A DNA stretch of 64,000 bases from Saprospiraceae bacterium (GTDB lineage Bacteria > Bacteroidota > Bacteroidia > Chitinophagales > Saprospiraceae), in assembly GCA_028285545.1 (NCBI GenBank), contig JANQPA010000077.1, forward strand, positions 173,705 through 237,704, given 5' to 3'. The position numbers and the translations under genes are program-made. A model generated the notes under the pieces. It saw nothing but the letters and a program-made list of their open reading frames with translations, made no database searches and had not been told where the DNA came from. Shown here in pieces: positions 9,852-18,623 of the stretch; positions within the stretch are counted from its first letter, which is position 1; each line of letters begins with the position of its first letter.

Positions 9852-10325
9852 ATGTCTGATTATCATTTCGTAACCAAGTGGAAAGTCAAGGCTCCTGTCG
9901 CTGCCGTTTGGGCTGAGATCAATAATCCCGAAGAATGGCCATTATGGTGGCGATATGTTCGCAAAGTGGATTTACTCAAGGCAGGTAATGCGGAAGGGGT
10001 AGGAAGCCTCCGTCGTTTTGAATGGACATCTGCCCTACCTTATCGCCTGGCTTTCGATTTAGAAACAACCGTCGTAGACCCATTCAAACGCCTGGAAGGC
10101 CAGGCTAGTGGTGAACTGGAAGGGGTAGGCATCTGGACCTTTCAGGAAGAAGGAGAATGGACCGTTTTGCGCTATGACTGGATTGTCAAAACCAACAAAC
10201 AATGGATGATCCACCTGGCGCCTTTATTACGCCCCATGTTTTCCTGGAATCATGAAAAGGTAATGGAAGTTGGGCGAAAGGGATTAGGACAGCGGCTAAA
10301 TACTAGGATAGAAAAAATAAGATGA
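9852..10325 (+). CDS. SRPBCC (polyketide cyclase/START-like) family protein
   Basis: A 157-residue cytoplasmic protein of normal family length. The pattern fits the helix-grip fold of SRPBCC proteins: an opening FVTKWKVKAPVAAVWAEINNPEEWPLWW, central antiparallel strands (SLRRFEWTS, WTVLRYDWIV), and a long C-terminal helix (FSWNHEKVMEVGRKGLGQRL). Such proteins bind hydrophobic ligands or act as cyclases and lipid-transfer proteins. The substrate cannot be told from sequence. It follows the AraC gene by 19 bp and may be read through from it. Confidence 0.8.
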   Translation: MSDYHFVTKWKVKAPVAAVWAEINNPEEWPLWWRYVRKVDLLKAGNAEGVGSLRRFEWTSALPYRLAFDLETTVVDPFKRLEGQASGELEGVGIWTFQEEGEWTVLRYDWIVKTNKQWMIHLAPLLRPMFSWNHEKVMEVGRKGLGQRLNTRIEKIR

Positions 10326-10342
10326 GTATCTAATTAATTCCT

Positions 10343-10350
10343 TACTTTTG
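10343..10350 (+). promoter_or_regulatory. Predicted -7 element for the DUF5916 gene
   Basis: The octamer TACTTTTG matches TAnnTTTG and lies 43 bp upstream of the DUF5916 start codon. No convincing -33 TTG is present at the usual distance. Confidence 0.4.
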
Positions 10351-10393
10351 CACTCCTCTAAGCACTTTTATATACCGAAACCAAATTCAAAAA

Positions 10394-12676
10394 ATGGCGA
10401 ACGCTCGCTCCATCACCCTTCTGCTTTCTGTCCTTTTCTTTGCATTTAATCATGGACAAAGCCAAAACCAACCTGGTACCGAATTACATATTAAAAAGGC
10501 CAAAGGTGCCATAACATTGGATGGGAAGATAGATGAATCTGACTGGCAGACTGCCGACGTTGCCGATGATTGGTACACCAATTATCCGGTAGATACATTA
10601 AGGGCCCCTTTTCAGACGGAAGCCCGTTTTACTTTCGACGACGAGTTCTTCTATGCCTCCTTCGTTTGCTATGACGATGAAACCCCAGACATTGTTAATT
10701 CACTCAGGCGCGATTTTAATTACGAACGAAATGACAATGTTGGATTTGCCCTTGGCCCTTATAATGATAAATTGAATGGTTTTTTCTTTGTAATTACTCC
10801 TGCCGGTATTCAAATGGAAGGAACAGTTACTACAGGAGGAAGTAATGATGATTCCTACAGTACTTTTTGGGATAATAAGTGGTATTCAAAAGTAGTGCGC
10901 TATCCTGATAAATGGATCGCCGAAATGGCTATTCCCTTCAAAAGTTTCCGGTATAAAAGTAACATCCGGGAATGGAATATTTCTATGGATCGCTGGGAGT
11001 TAAAAAGGAACAGAAAGACGAGTTGGATTCACACTCCCATTCAATTTACCACTGCCTCTTTTCCTTATGGCGGCCAATTGGTCTGGGATGATCCTATTCC
11101 CCCGGCAAAAACCAATATCTCTTTTATTCCTTATATCACTGCTAATACTTCCGCCAACAGAGAGGTTGACCCCGTCGACCAAAATTCTGATTTCCAGGCT
11201 GGCTTCGATGCCAAAATAGCCGTCACCCCTTCTTTAAACCTGGATCTCACTATAAATCCTGATTTTTCACAGGTTGAGGTCGACGATCAAATCATTAACC
11301 TCACTCGTTTCGAATTTCAGTTTCCGGAAAGACGCCAGTTTTTTTTGGAAAATAGTGATTTATTCGACTTAGCCGGGTTCCCCGGAGCACGTCCTTTTTT
11401 TTCCCGACGAATTGGTCTGGCCCGTGATTCTTCAGGTTTATTTCAACAGGTTCCCATTTCCTATGGTGCCAGGCTTAGTGGTTCCTTAAGTGAAAAATGG
11501 CGGATCAGTGTTTTAAATATGCAAACTAAGGAGCAGACCTCTATTGGATTGCCTGCTCAAAACTATACCGTTGCAGCCCTTCAAAGAAACTTTTGGGCGC
11601 AGTCTAACATTACCTTTAGCTTTGTTAACAAACAAAGTTTTGGGGTAGAACCAAGTGATACCAGTAAATTTTTCAGCGAAAACGTTTTTCGTAAAATACA
11701 GGTGGGAGATCGTACAGAATTAAGGCCCAACACCTATAATCGAGTACTTAGCGTTGATCTGGAAACATCGAGTAAAGACACAAAGTGGTATCTCAGTTCC
11801 TTTGTCAGCAAATCTTTTGATGATTTTAATGATCGGGAAAATCTATCCGGATTGGTTTTTGGCAGTTACTCAACTCGTACATTTAGTGCTTTTTCGGGAT
11901 TTTCTTTTATCAACGAATTCTTCAATGCAGAAGCAGGCTTTGTGCCTAGTATCCGGGTTTATCCTGGTCAATATTCTTTTTTTAGCAACTTAAGCTATCA
12001 ATTTTACCCGGAAAAGGAATCCATCATTCGAATGGGGCCGACCTTTAATTTGGAACATATCTATATACCGGGAGGCACCAACACAGACCGGAGTTATAGT
12101 CTTGGCTATCAGTTTGAATTCAATAATGCTTCATCCCTGCAGTTTAATTATAACCACGTTTTCCAAAAGCTCACCAATAGTTTCAACTTATTGGATCCAA
12201 ATCAATATACTGGTTTTCTTGAAGGGGAGGAATATAGTTGGAACTCCATTGGAATTAATTACAACAGTAATCCCCGAAAAGATTTTTTCTACAGAATCAG
12301 CAGTAGTTTTGGTGGTTTCTATAATGGTGAAAACTTTAACCTGAGTGGGGAGCTTACCTATCGTTACCAACCTTATGGAAATATTGCCCTGCGATTCGAC
12401 TTTAACGATTTGCAACTCCCGGAAAATTATGGTCAGGAACAATTATTTCTAATTGGTCCCCGCATAGACCTTACGTTTACGGATAAGATCTTTTTAACTA
12501 CCTATGTCCAGTACAATAATGTTTTGGATAATATCAACTTAAATGCCCGTTTTCAATGGCGTTACCAGCCGGCTTCGGATCTGTTTATCGTGTATACAGA
12601 AAATTATCTGCCGCAGGATCTGTTTAGTAAAAATCGGGCTCTTGTTTTTAAGTTGACCTATTGGTTGAATCTTTGA
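10394..12676 (+). CDS. DUF5916 family outer-membrane protein with N-terminal CBM9-like domain
   Basis: A 760-residue exported protein. The signal peptide ends around GQSQ (residue 24). Residues about 35-230 form a CBM9-like sandwich recognisable from ITLDGKIDESDWQTA and the later MAIPFKSF. From about 240 on, the pattern SFIPYITANTSANRE, NPDFSQVEVDDQIINLTRFE and FPERRQFFLENSDLF is the hallmark of DUF5916. The rest is beta-barrel-like and ends in an aromatic strand (KLTYWLNL). The function is not established for the family. It is assumed to sit in the outer membrane. Two decayed fragments of a close relative lie elsewhere in the window (17639-17714 and 43336-43455). Confidence 0.9.
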   Translation: MANARSITLLLSVLFFAFNHGQSQNQPGTELHIKKAKGAITLDGKIDESDWQTADVADDWYTNYPVDTLRAPFQTEARFTFDDEFFYASFVCYDDETPDIVNSLRRDFNYERNDNVGFALGPYNDKLNGFFFVITPAGIQMEGTVTTGGSNDDSYSTFWDNKWYSKVVRYPDKWIAEMAIPFKSFRYKSNIREWNISMDRWELKRNRKTSWIHTPIQFTTASFPYGGQLVWDDPIPPAKTNISFIPYITANTSANREVDPVDQNSDFQAGFDAKIAVTPSLNLDLTINPDFSQVEVDDQIINLTRFEFQFPERRQFFLENSDLFDLAGFPGARPFFSRRIGLARDSSGLFQQVPISYGARLSGSLSEKWRISVLNMQTKEQTSIGLPAQNYTVAALQRNFWAQSNITFSFVNKQSFGVEPSDTSKFFSENVFRKIQVGDRTELRPNTYNRVLSVDLETSSKDTKWYLSSFVSKSFDDFNDRENLSGLVFGSYSTRTFSAFSGFSFINEFFNAEAGFVPSIRVYPGQYSFFSNLSYQFYPEKESIIRMGPTFNLEHIYIPGGTNTDRSYSLGYQFEFNNASSLQFNYNHVFQKLTNSFNLLDPNQYTGFLEGEEYSWNSIGINYNSNPRKDFFYRISSSFGGFYNGENFNLSGELTYRYQPYGNIALRFDFNDLQLPENYGQEQLFLIGPRIDLTFTDKIFLTTYVQYNNVLDNINLNARFQWRYQPASDLFIVYTENYLPQDLFSKNRALVFKLTYWLNL

Positions 12677-13162
12677 TGGTTGGGTTAATGAAAGGTCAAT
12701 CGGTAGGATATCTGCCGTCGGCCAGACAAGGCCGAATTATGGAAATTACCGGGGTTTAGTTCTGGGCCAGCCTAAAAAAACTGAGCTTGGCCTGGGTGAA
12801 TTTGGAAAAATTCAAGCCCGGCAACCCAATACAGTTTGATCATTTCCATTTTTCAATAAAAGGCTCGGGTAAAAACAACTTCCAACACTTTCTTGAAAGG
12901 TGTTTGTGATGTTCAATTTGATTAGCTTTTGTGTTTATTCATTTATATATTCCTCAATGGAGGAAAAAGTGACCTCTAAAATTTTAAAAAATTGAAAATG
13001 ATAGCAGGTAGGATGAAAACCAACAGAATTTTCAGTTTATGAATTTGATTTTTAGAAGTGCATGAGGCATTTTAGAAGATATTTTATAAATTTAAGAGAC
13101 TGAGTAAACTTAGTGTTAAGAAAAACACCTTTTTATCTACCCCCCTAAAATGGAATACTGTT
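12677..13162. other. Intergenic region without a recognised gene
   Basis: No convincing coding sequence. A small inverted repeat (TCGGCC at 12718-12723 and GGCCGA at 12730-12735) could be a weak terminator for the DUF5916 gene, but no T tract follows. Further on there is only AT-rich sequence leading to the TPR-CHAT gene, without a clear TAnnTTTG element. Confidence 0.5.
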
Positions 13163-15985
13163 ATGTATTTGAGATTACTACTAGCCCTATTATTTCTTCA
13201 CTATTGTAGCGAGAATTTATTGGCACAGGAATTGGCCTCCCATCGCCTTATTGCTGAAAATTATCGAACCGGTCTTAACTACTATCAAAATAATTATCCA
13301 GACAGTGCATTATACCATTTCCACCAGGTGGAGGCCCAGTATAAAAAAACAGGGAAAGTGGGGATAGAAAATGAGGAAATTACTTCATTAACGCTTGAGC
13401 AAATTAAACAAAGTTATAGGTGGCTGGGGCAAATGTATGGAGAGGAGAGTAATTTTGATTTAGGTATTAAATATGCCCAAAAGAGCCTGGATATTTCCAT
13501 CCGACAATATGGTTTGAATGCCCCCCAGTTGTTTTGGCATTATCACCAAATCGCAGACCTGTTTAAATTTTCAGGAGAATATGGAAAAAGTATCGAATAT
13601 TATGAAAAAGCGGCTTATCTGCTTAATCAACTCTCGGATGCCGGAGACATCTCCGGTAGTTTGGATAGTGCAAAAGCGGCGCTTTATTTTAGCTATGGCC
13701 ATGGAGCCTATGCCAATGGTCTTGATCGGGAAACCATCTTGCAACTTTTCCAAACCAGTCTTGATCATTCTAAAGATAAAATATCCTTAATTCCCGTAAG
13801 GATACATTGCCTTTTGGGAATGGCGCGCTTTTTTACGGCTAGACTAAGTTTTTCAGAAGCTTTATCGGTATTAAATCGTGCTGATAGTATTTGGAATAAA
13901 CATCACAACAAGTTCTCAACACACCCCGAATATTACAATATCAAAAGAAAATTGCTTCGTCACCATGGCTATTATTGGAAAAAACAAAATCAACATGAGC
14001 GGGCCATTGATTTCTACAAACAATATATTTCCATATCTGACCAGTACATAAAAAAACCAAGAGAGTACTTATACTTACTTACCACTTTTGAAATTGCAGA
14101 AATATATTTTGAAGCCTATAAGGAATCCGGGGACTTTAGCAAGGGGGATTCTGCTGTTTTTTACACCCAGAAATGTTTGATTAAAATCTGTGACAATTAT
14201 AACCCTAAAAGTGTTTATGAATTACCTAAGCTTCAGGATATCAAAGATCGTACTTTTGCCTTCATGATCCTCAGGTATCTGGCAAGGTATAATCAGCGTT
14301 TAACGACTGCCAGAGGGGATATGGATGAACGCATTAGAGGTTTAGAAATGGCGATTGCTGTTACCGATTCATTGGATCTCTTATACGATGAAGTCATTAA
14401 AGAAAGTATCAACCTGAAAGGGCACCTTAATGTGCCTCTACTGGATAAATCAGTTATCATCTATGACGGAGGCCTGGTCTTCAATTATTACCTAAACGAA
14501 ATCAAACCATCGGAAGAACTGATGGAGAAGTCCTTTTATTATATCCAAAAAATGAAAGCGATGCAGATTTGGTTGGATCAGTTAAAAGAAGAAGCACTTC
14601 AACATCTCCCCGATTCAATTAAACAATTGGAACAACAGTTTTTAGCAGAAATTCAGCAGATTGAAAACCAGATTTATCTAGCTGAATTAAACAAAGATGC
14701 TACCAAACTGGAGGAGCTAAAAAGCCTTTCTTTGTTTGATACCAAAAGGGCCTATGAGCTCTTCCAAAAGAAGGTGGAACAAACATACCCTTCCTATCAT
14801 TTATCTAAGTATAATTTTTCTCCAAAAAGTATTCAGCAAATAAAGGAAAGTCTTCAGGAAGATGAAGTAGTTCTTGATTATACCGTGGATATTAAATATG
14901 GATATGTAATTGCTATTAGTAAAAATGATGCTACAAGATTTGAAAAAATTCTTTTTAGTACAGAAGAGGTTAACGAAATTCAGGCTACTATTAAAGACCT
15001 TAATGGCTTATTGCAGCGCTCTCCTATGCATAGAAAATCCAGTCGCCAGCGCTTCGTTTCACTTAGTAATTATTTATATCAGCATTATATTCTTCCCATA
15101 GAACCTATTTTGAAGGATAAAAAACGACTTATTATTATTGGAGAAGGTTTGACCAATTATATTCCTTATGAGGTATTACTACCCACTGATGAGCTGAAAG
15201 CCTTTGAGGAATTGAATTATCTGGTAAAAAATTATGAGGTGTCCTATCATTATTCCTCTACCCTCTTTGCAAAAGCCAGGGAAAGAAAAAGCAATACACA
15301 AGAAGGCATTTACACGTTTGCACCCGTATACGATCAAGGAATTCAGCTTGCTCCCCAAACAGAGGCTAATAAAAATACTGCACTACGGGCTTTTAATGAA
15401 CAGGGAGCATTAGTGCCCTTACCAGAATCAGAATCAGAGGTTAACAACATTCTGAAATTATTTGAGGATAAATCCCTTCCTAATAATAGTCTCGACCTAC
15501 GTGAAAAGGCTTCTGAATCTTCATTAAAAGCCAATTTAGCAAAACCCTATCGCTTTATCCATATTGCAGGTCATAGTTTTGCGGATTTAAATAATCCTTT
15601 ATTTTCTGGAATTGCCTGCTTTAAAGGGAATCAAAGCAAAGAAGAGGATGCTATGTTATATACAGGAGAAATCTATAATCTTAATACCAAAGCCGACTTA
15701 ATTACTTTAAGTAGCTGCGAAAGTGGCTTTGGAAAAGCCATTGACTCTGATGGGCTGGTCGGCCTCAATCGTGCTTTTGTACTGGCAGGTACTCCCAATG
15801 TAATATTTTCTCTGTGGAAGGTTTATGACAAAGTCAGTGCTAGAATGATGACTCAATTTTATGAATCTGTTTTGGAAGGAAATGATTACTCAAGTAGTTT
15901 AAGAGCCGTGAAGTTGGATTTAATCAAAGATCCGATTACAGCTTCACCGCATTATTGGAGTCCTTTTTTGCTGATAGGAAGATAA
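13163..15985 (+). CDS. TPR-CHAT protease-like protein with signal peptide
   Basis: A 940-residue protein with an N-terminal hydrophobic export segment (about 1-21, ending LLAQ), TPR-like helical repeats over about 30-470, a coiled-coil-prone segment (about 500-560) and a C-terminal CHAT domain (about 660-940). CHAT belongs to the caspase-like CD clan. The expected catalytic dyad is visible as His804 in HIAGHSF and Cys852 in LSSCESGFG, with the family GLNRAFVLAGTPNVIFSLW motif behind it. The chain ends in SPFLLIGR, normal for the family. It converges on an anti-sigma-like/ECF sigma pair across a strong shared terminator, which suggests a proteolytic signalling module. The proteolytic role and target are inferred. 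Confidence 0.88.
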   Translation: MYLRLLLALLFLHYCSENLLAQELASHRLIAENYRTGLNYYQNNYPDSALYHFHQVEAQYKKTGKVGIENEEITSLTLEQIKQSYRWLGQMYGEESNFDLGIKYAQKSLDISIRQYGLNAPQLFWHYHQIADLFKFSGEYGKSIEYYEKAAYLLNQLSDAGDISGSLDSAKAALYFSYGHGAYANGLDRETILQLFQTSLDHSKDKISLIPVRIHCLLGMARFFTARLSFSEALSVLNRADSIWNKHHNKFSTHPEYYNIKRKLLRHHGYYWKKQNQHERAIDFYKQYISISDQYIKKPREYLYLLTTFEIAEIYFEAYKESGDFSKGDSAVFYTQKCLIKICDNYNPKSVYELPKLQDIKDRTFAFMILRYLARYNQRLTTARGDMDERIRGLEMAIAVTDSLDLLYDEVIKESINLKGHLNVPLLDKSVIIYDGGLVFNYYLNEIKPSEELMEKSFYYIQKMKAMQIWLDQLKEEALQHLPDSIKQLEQQFLAEIQQIENQIYLAELNKDATKLEELKSLSLFDTKRAYELFQKKVEQTYPSYHLSKYNFSPKSIQQIKESLQEDEVVLDYTVDIKYGYVIAISKNDATRFEKILFSTEEVNEIQATIKDLNGLLQRSPMHRKSSRQRFVSLSNYLYQHYILPIEPILKDKKRLIIIGEGLTNYIPYEVLLPTDELKAFEELNYLVKNYEVSYHYSSTLFAKARERKSNTQEGIYTFAPVYDQGIQLAPQTEANKNTALRAFNEQGALVPLPESESEVNNILKLFEDKSLPNNSLDLREKASESSLKANLAKPYRFIHIAGHSFADLNNPLFSGIACFKGNQSKEEDAMLYTGEIYNLNTKADLITLSSCESGFGKAIDSDGLVGLNRAFVLAGTPNVIFSLWKVYDKVSARMMTQFYESVLEGNDYSSSLRAVKLDLIKDPITASPHYWSPFLLIGR

Positions 15986-15995
15986 GATGATTAGA

Positions 15996-16026
15996 TGATT
16001 TAAGTGGCCAATGGCCACTTAAATCA
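15996..16026. terminator. Bidirectional terminator hairpin between CHAT and anti-sigma genes
   Basis: A perfect inverted repeat with 15-bp arms (TGATTTAAGTGGCCA at 15996-16010 and its complement at 16012-16026) around a single base. Further pairing continues outward. It lies 10 bp after the CHAT stop codon and overlaps the last codon of the convergent gene. Confidence 0.85.
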
Positions 16027-16935
16027 TTTATCTTTAGTTATCATAAATTTCCCGGCCCAATGAATTCGTTCTTCCTCATATTCTTCCAAGACTTGGTAGT
16101 AAAGTCCTGGTTTTAAAGGGATCTTCTTTTGGGTATTGATGATGTAAGTAGATTGATCAGGATCTTTTACTAATTCCAAGTCTATACTATGAATGGGTTC
16201 AAAATTGCCGAAGGCTTCCGGATTATTATCGAACAGGTGCAGTTTAAAGGTTTTTTTCAGTAAATTTTGGCTTGTAGTTATCTGGGCCATAAATTGAAAA
16301 TCTACTAATTCACTCTGAGAAGCTAGTTCCACATCTTCTTGCTGTTGTACCACCTTTATGCTTAGATCATTTGCACGTACATTATTCCCAATCAAAAATT
16401 CAAGGGCAGGTGTGGGTTCAAAATTACCAGCTATGGGAGGAGATTCTTTTTTATCTGGAGTAGATGGAGGGATCGTTGTGGGTTTAATTGCAGGAACAGG
16501 GTCATTAGTTTGAGTATCTTCTTCTGGAAGTATTTCCGTTTCAGAAGGTGCCTGATTTGACTCTTCCATTGGAGCATCGATAGACTGTTCTATAGCCTCT
16601 TGTGCATTAGCATCCTTGTTTTTTGGCTCAGAAAAGATCACCCATCCTAAGGCTATTAACAATACAGGTATGAGCCATAATAAATACCAAAGTTTCGATG
16701 ATTTAACAGAAGAGAAGGGATCTTTGGCCTCATCACTGAGCTTTTGGAGATTATGGCGCAATTGATTTTCAGGACTATCCTCAAGTAACTCTTGCATATC
16801 CTGCTGTAACTGAACTTCCTCTGCCAGGGCCGGGTCTGCAGCCATAGCATCCTGGAATTTTTTCAATTCTTCAGGATCCATTTCTTCATTCAAATATCGC
16901 TGGATGGTATTATATATTTTTTCATTTGAGGCCAT
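16024..16935 (-). CDS. Anti-sigma-factor-like single-pass membrane protein
   Basis: A 303-residue protein. Residues 1-80 form an acidic helical cytoplasmic domain (IQRYLNEEMDPEELKKFQDAMAADP) like the N-terminus of Bacteroidota anti-sigma factors. One transmembrane helix spans about 83-104 (LWYLLWLIPVLLIALGWVIF). A Pro/Glu/Thr-rich linker (about 110-165) leads to a periplasmic beta-rich domain to the end (WAGKFMITKDK). It is encoded 7 bp downstream of the ECF sigma gene, the usual place for a cognate anti-sigma factor. By inference it holds the sigma factor at the membrane until its periplasmic part is engaged or cleaved. No named family is claimed for the outer domain. Confidence 0.75.
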   Translation of the reverse strand: MASNEKIYNTIQRYLNEEMDPEELKKFQDAMAADPALAEEVQLQQDMQELLEDSPENQLRHNLQKLSDEAKDPFSSVKSSKLWYLLWLIPVLLIALGWVIFSEPKNKDANAQEAIEQSIDAPMEESNQAPSETEILPEEDTQTNDPVPAIKPTTIPPSTPDKKESPPIAGNFEPTPALEFLIGNNVRANDLSIKVVQQQEDVELASQSELVDFQFMAQITTSQNLLKKTFKLHLFDNNPEAFGNFEPIHSIDLELVKDPDQSTYIINTQKKIPLKPGLYYQVLEEYEEERIHWAGKFMITKDK

Positions 16936-16942
16936 CGAATCC

Positions 16943-17506
16943 TTATTTTTTCAGATTATTATATTCGGAAGACTTCTTAATAAGGGTAGTTAGTGCCAAT
17001 TTACATTTGTACTTTTTTCTTTTAGCATATTCTTCAGTATATCCCATTTCCCGGGCAATTTCTTTACTTGAGCGACCATTGAACATCATCTTTAAAACCT
17101 TCCTGCATTCTTCAGATAGGGAATTAAATTTTTTGTTAAATAAGATCCATTTCCTGGTCTTGATAAAGTCTTCATCAAAAGTTTCTATGTAACTATATTC
17201 CTCATCGCTTTCAAAAGAGACCTCTTTTCCCTTCCTTTTTTTCAATTTTTTTAACCAGATCTTTTTACAAACGCTGTACAGATAGTAGTGAAAGCTTGTA
17301 GTCAGCCTTAATTTATCTTCTTTAACTTTATTATATACGACTAAAATACCTTCTTGAAAAACGTCTTTAGCATCCTCAAAAGTGCCTGAATTTTTTTTAA
17401 CATACTTTGTTACTTCGGGCAGAGACTTTTTATAAATAAGTTCTAGTACGGTATAATCGTTTTCAGCGATCCCTCTTAAAAAATCTTCATTTGTAATTTT
17501 ACTCAT
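16943..17506 (-). CDS. ECF-type RNA polymerase sigma factor
   Basis: A 187-residue sigma-70 family protein of group 4 length. Region 2 is seen at about residues 20-85 (EDAKDVFQEGILVVYNKV is the conserved 2.2-like helix). Region 4 lies at about 125-180 (LNSLSEECRKVLKMMF-like pattern, then SSKEIAREMGYTEEYAKRKKYKCK as the helix-turn-helix). The linker is Lys-rich. It is the first gene of a two-gene operon with the anti-sigma-like protein and has a predicted -7 element upstream. It probably directs a small regulon that includes its own operon or the CHAT gene. Confidence 0.9.
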   Translation of the reverse strand: MSKITNEDFLRGIAENDYTVLELIYKKSLPEVTKYVKKNSGTFEDAKDVFQEGILVVYNKVKEDKLRLTTSFHYYLYSVCKKIWLKKLKKRKGKEVSFESDEEYSYIETFDEDFIKTRKWILFNKKFNSLSEECRKVLKMMFNGRSSKEIAREMGYTEEYAKRKKYKCKLALTTLIKKSSEYNNLKK

Positions 17507-17543
17507 CTGAAAAACAAATTGCTAGTTCGAATAGGATGCAATA

Positions 17544-17551
17544 CAAATGTA
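17544..17551 (-). promoter_or_regulatory. Predicted -7 element of the ECF sigma operon
   Basis: On the minus strand this reads TACATTTG, matching TAnnTTTG, and lies 37 bp upstream of the sigma-factor start codon. The position suits a housekeeping promoter rather than purely autoregulated transcription. Confidence 0.45.
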
Positions 17552-17638
17552 ATAATTCCGACTTGTTTTTTAGTAAATGTACTTAACCAGACTAAGTTTA
17601 AAGTTTTATTATGAAATTCAAAAAGGGTCGTAAGAGAT

Positions 17639-17714
17639 GATTATCTGCCAAAAGATCTGTTTAATAAAAAATCGGGCATTAGTTTTTAAGCTGACCTATT
17701 GGTTGAATCTTTGA
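17639..17714 (+). pseudogene. Decayed 3' end of a second DUF5916 gene
   Basis: Seventy-six bases align with the last codons of the intact DUF5916 gene (12603-12677) at roughly 85% identity by eye. The shared stretch encodes YLP(K/Q)DLF, and after a one-base insertion the frame recovers the KLTYWLNL end and the TGA stop. The insertion frameshifts the copy and the rest of the gene is absent, so it is non-functional. It lies in the same orientation as the intact gene, so the two 3' ends bracket the CHAT/anti-sigma/sigma cassette. The rest of the 17507-17903 gap shows no gene. Confidence 0.85.
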
Positions 17715-17903
17715 TATTTAGGACAAATGGGATTAAAGGTGGCCGTTTTAATATTTCTCAACACCTGTCTATAGATACAACTATTCTATAGAGTCTAAAC
17801 TCTTATTTATTTAAAACCGGAAGCTTGTCCTTAAATGACATTTGGATTTCATAAATGGGAAACTCTTTAATTGTAGGGTATCCTTTTCGCCACTGAAGTT
17901 GGA

Positions 17904-18623
17904 CTATCCGCAAAAATCCATAGGTCCCATCAGAATACTTAGTAAATCATCCTTACGAGATTGCGAAACCCCTAGCTCATCTCCGTTTTTCATAATGACC
18001 GACCCGCCAGCCGTTCGATGAAATTCAATGACATGACATAGATTGGCAATGTGCTTGCGATGGATACGGTAAAACTGTTTCCGGGGGAGCCGATTGCCGA
18101 TATCCCGAAGCACTCTTGGAGTCATAACCGTTTTATCGGAATTGACCAAAAAGATCCTGGTAAAGTTATCCTGCGCCTGGCAGTATAATATGTTTTTGAC
18201 CTGGATGATCTTGATGCCCGAACTGATGGGCACCACCAATCGATCTGTTTTTGGCAGGGCTGTTATTTTATCTTTTGCCTTTTGAACAGCTTTTTTCAAA
18301 TCATCAATATCGATGGGCTTTAGAATGTAATCCAAAGCTCCTTCCCTAAATGCTTGTATGGCATATTCCTCATATCCGCTGACAAAAATGACCTCAAAAT
18401 GGATGGTGTGGAGTGGTAAAAGGACATCAAATCCCGTTTTTTGATCCAGCCGAACATCTAAAAATACCAGATCGGGATTCATCTTTTCGATTGTTCGGAT
18501 GGCTTCTTCCGTAGTCCAGCATTTGGCAATGATCTCCACTTCCGGGCAGTTTTCCTGAAGCTTTAATTCCAAAGCGCGCATGCCTCGTTCTTCATCTTCT
18601 ACTAAAATAGCCCTTAGTGTCAT
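17904..18623 (-). CDS. LytTR-family response regulator
   Basis: A 239-residue regulator. Residues 1-120 are a CheY-like receiver with the phosphoacceptor Asp56 (LVFLDVRLD), acidic VEDEE near the N-terminus and the conserved LKPID lysine. Residues about 135-235 are a LytTR DNA-binding domain (ILYCQAQDNFTRIFL, FYRIHRKHIANL, GDELGVSQSRKD). Its start overlaps the end of the histidine kinase gene by 4 bp, so the two form a pair. Likely targets are nearby promoters, for example the caspase operon, but this is inference. Confidence 0.93.
   Translation of the reverse strand: MTLRAILVEDEERGMRALELKLQENCPEVEIIAKCWTTEEAIRTIEKMNPDLVFLDVRLDQKTGFDVLLPLHTIHFEVIFVSGYEEYAIQAFREGALDYILKPIDIDDLKKAVQKAKDKITALPKTDRLVVPISSGIKIIQVKNILYCQAQDNFTRIFLVNSDKTVMTPRVLRDIGNRLPRKQFYRIHRKHIANLCHVIEFHRTAGGSVIMKNGDELGVSQSRKDDLLSILMGPMDFCG

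Noticed and set aside
13163..17506. A true craspase (Cas7-11/Csx29) locus
   Set aside because: Only the TPR-CHAT and sigma parts have analogues here. There is no Cas7-11, no Csx30-like name-worthy match, and no CRISPR array in the window.
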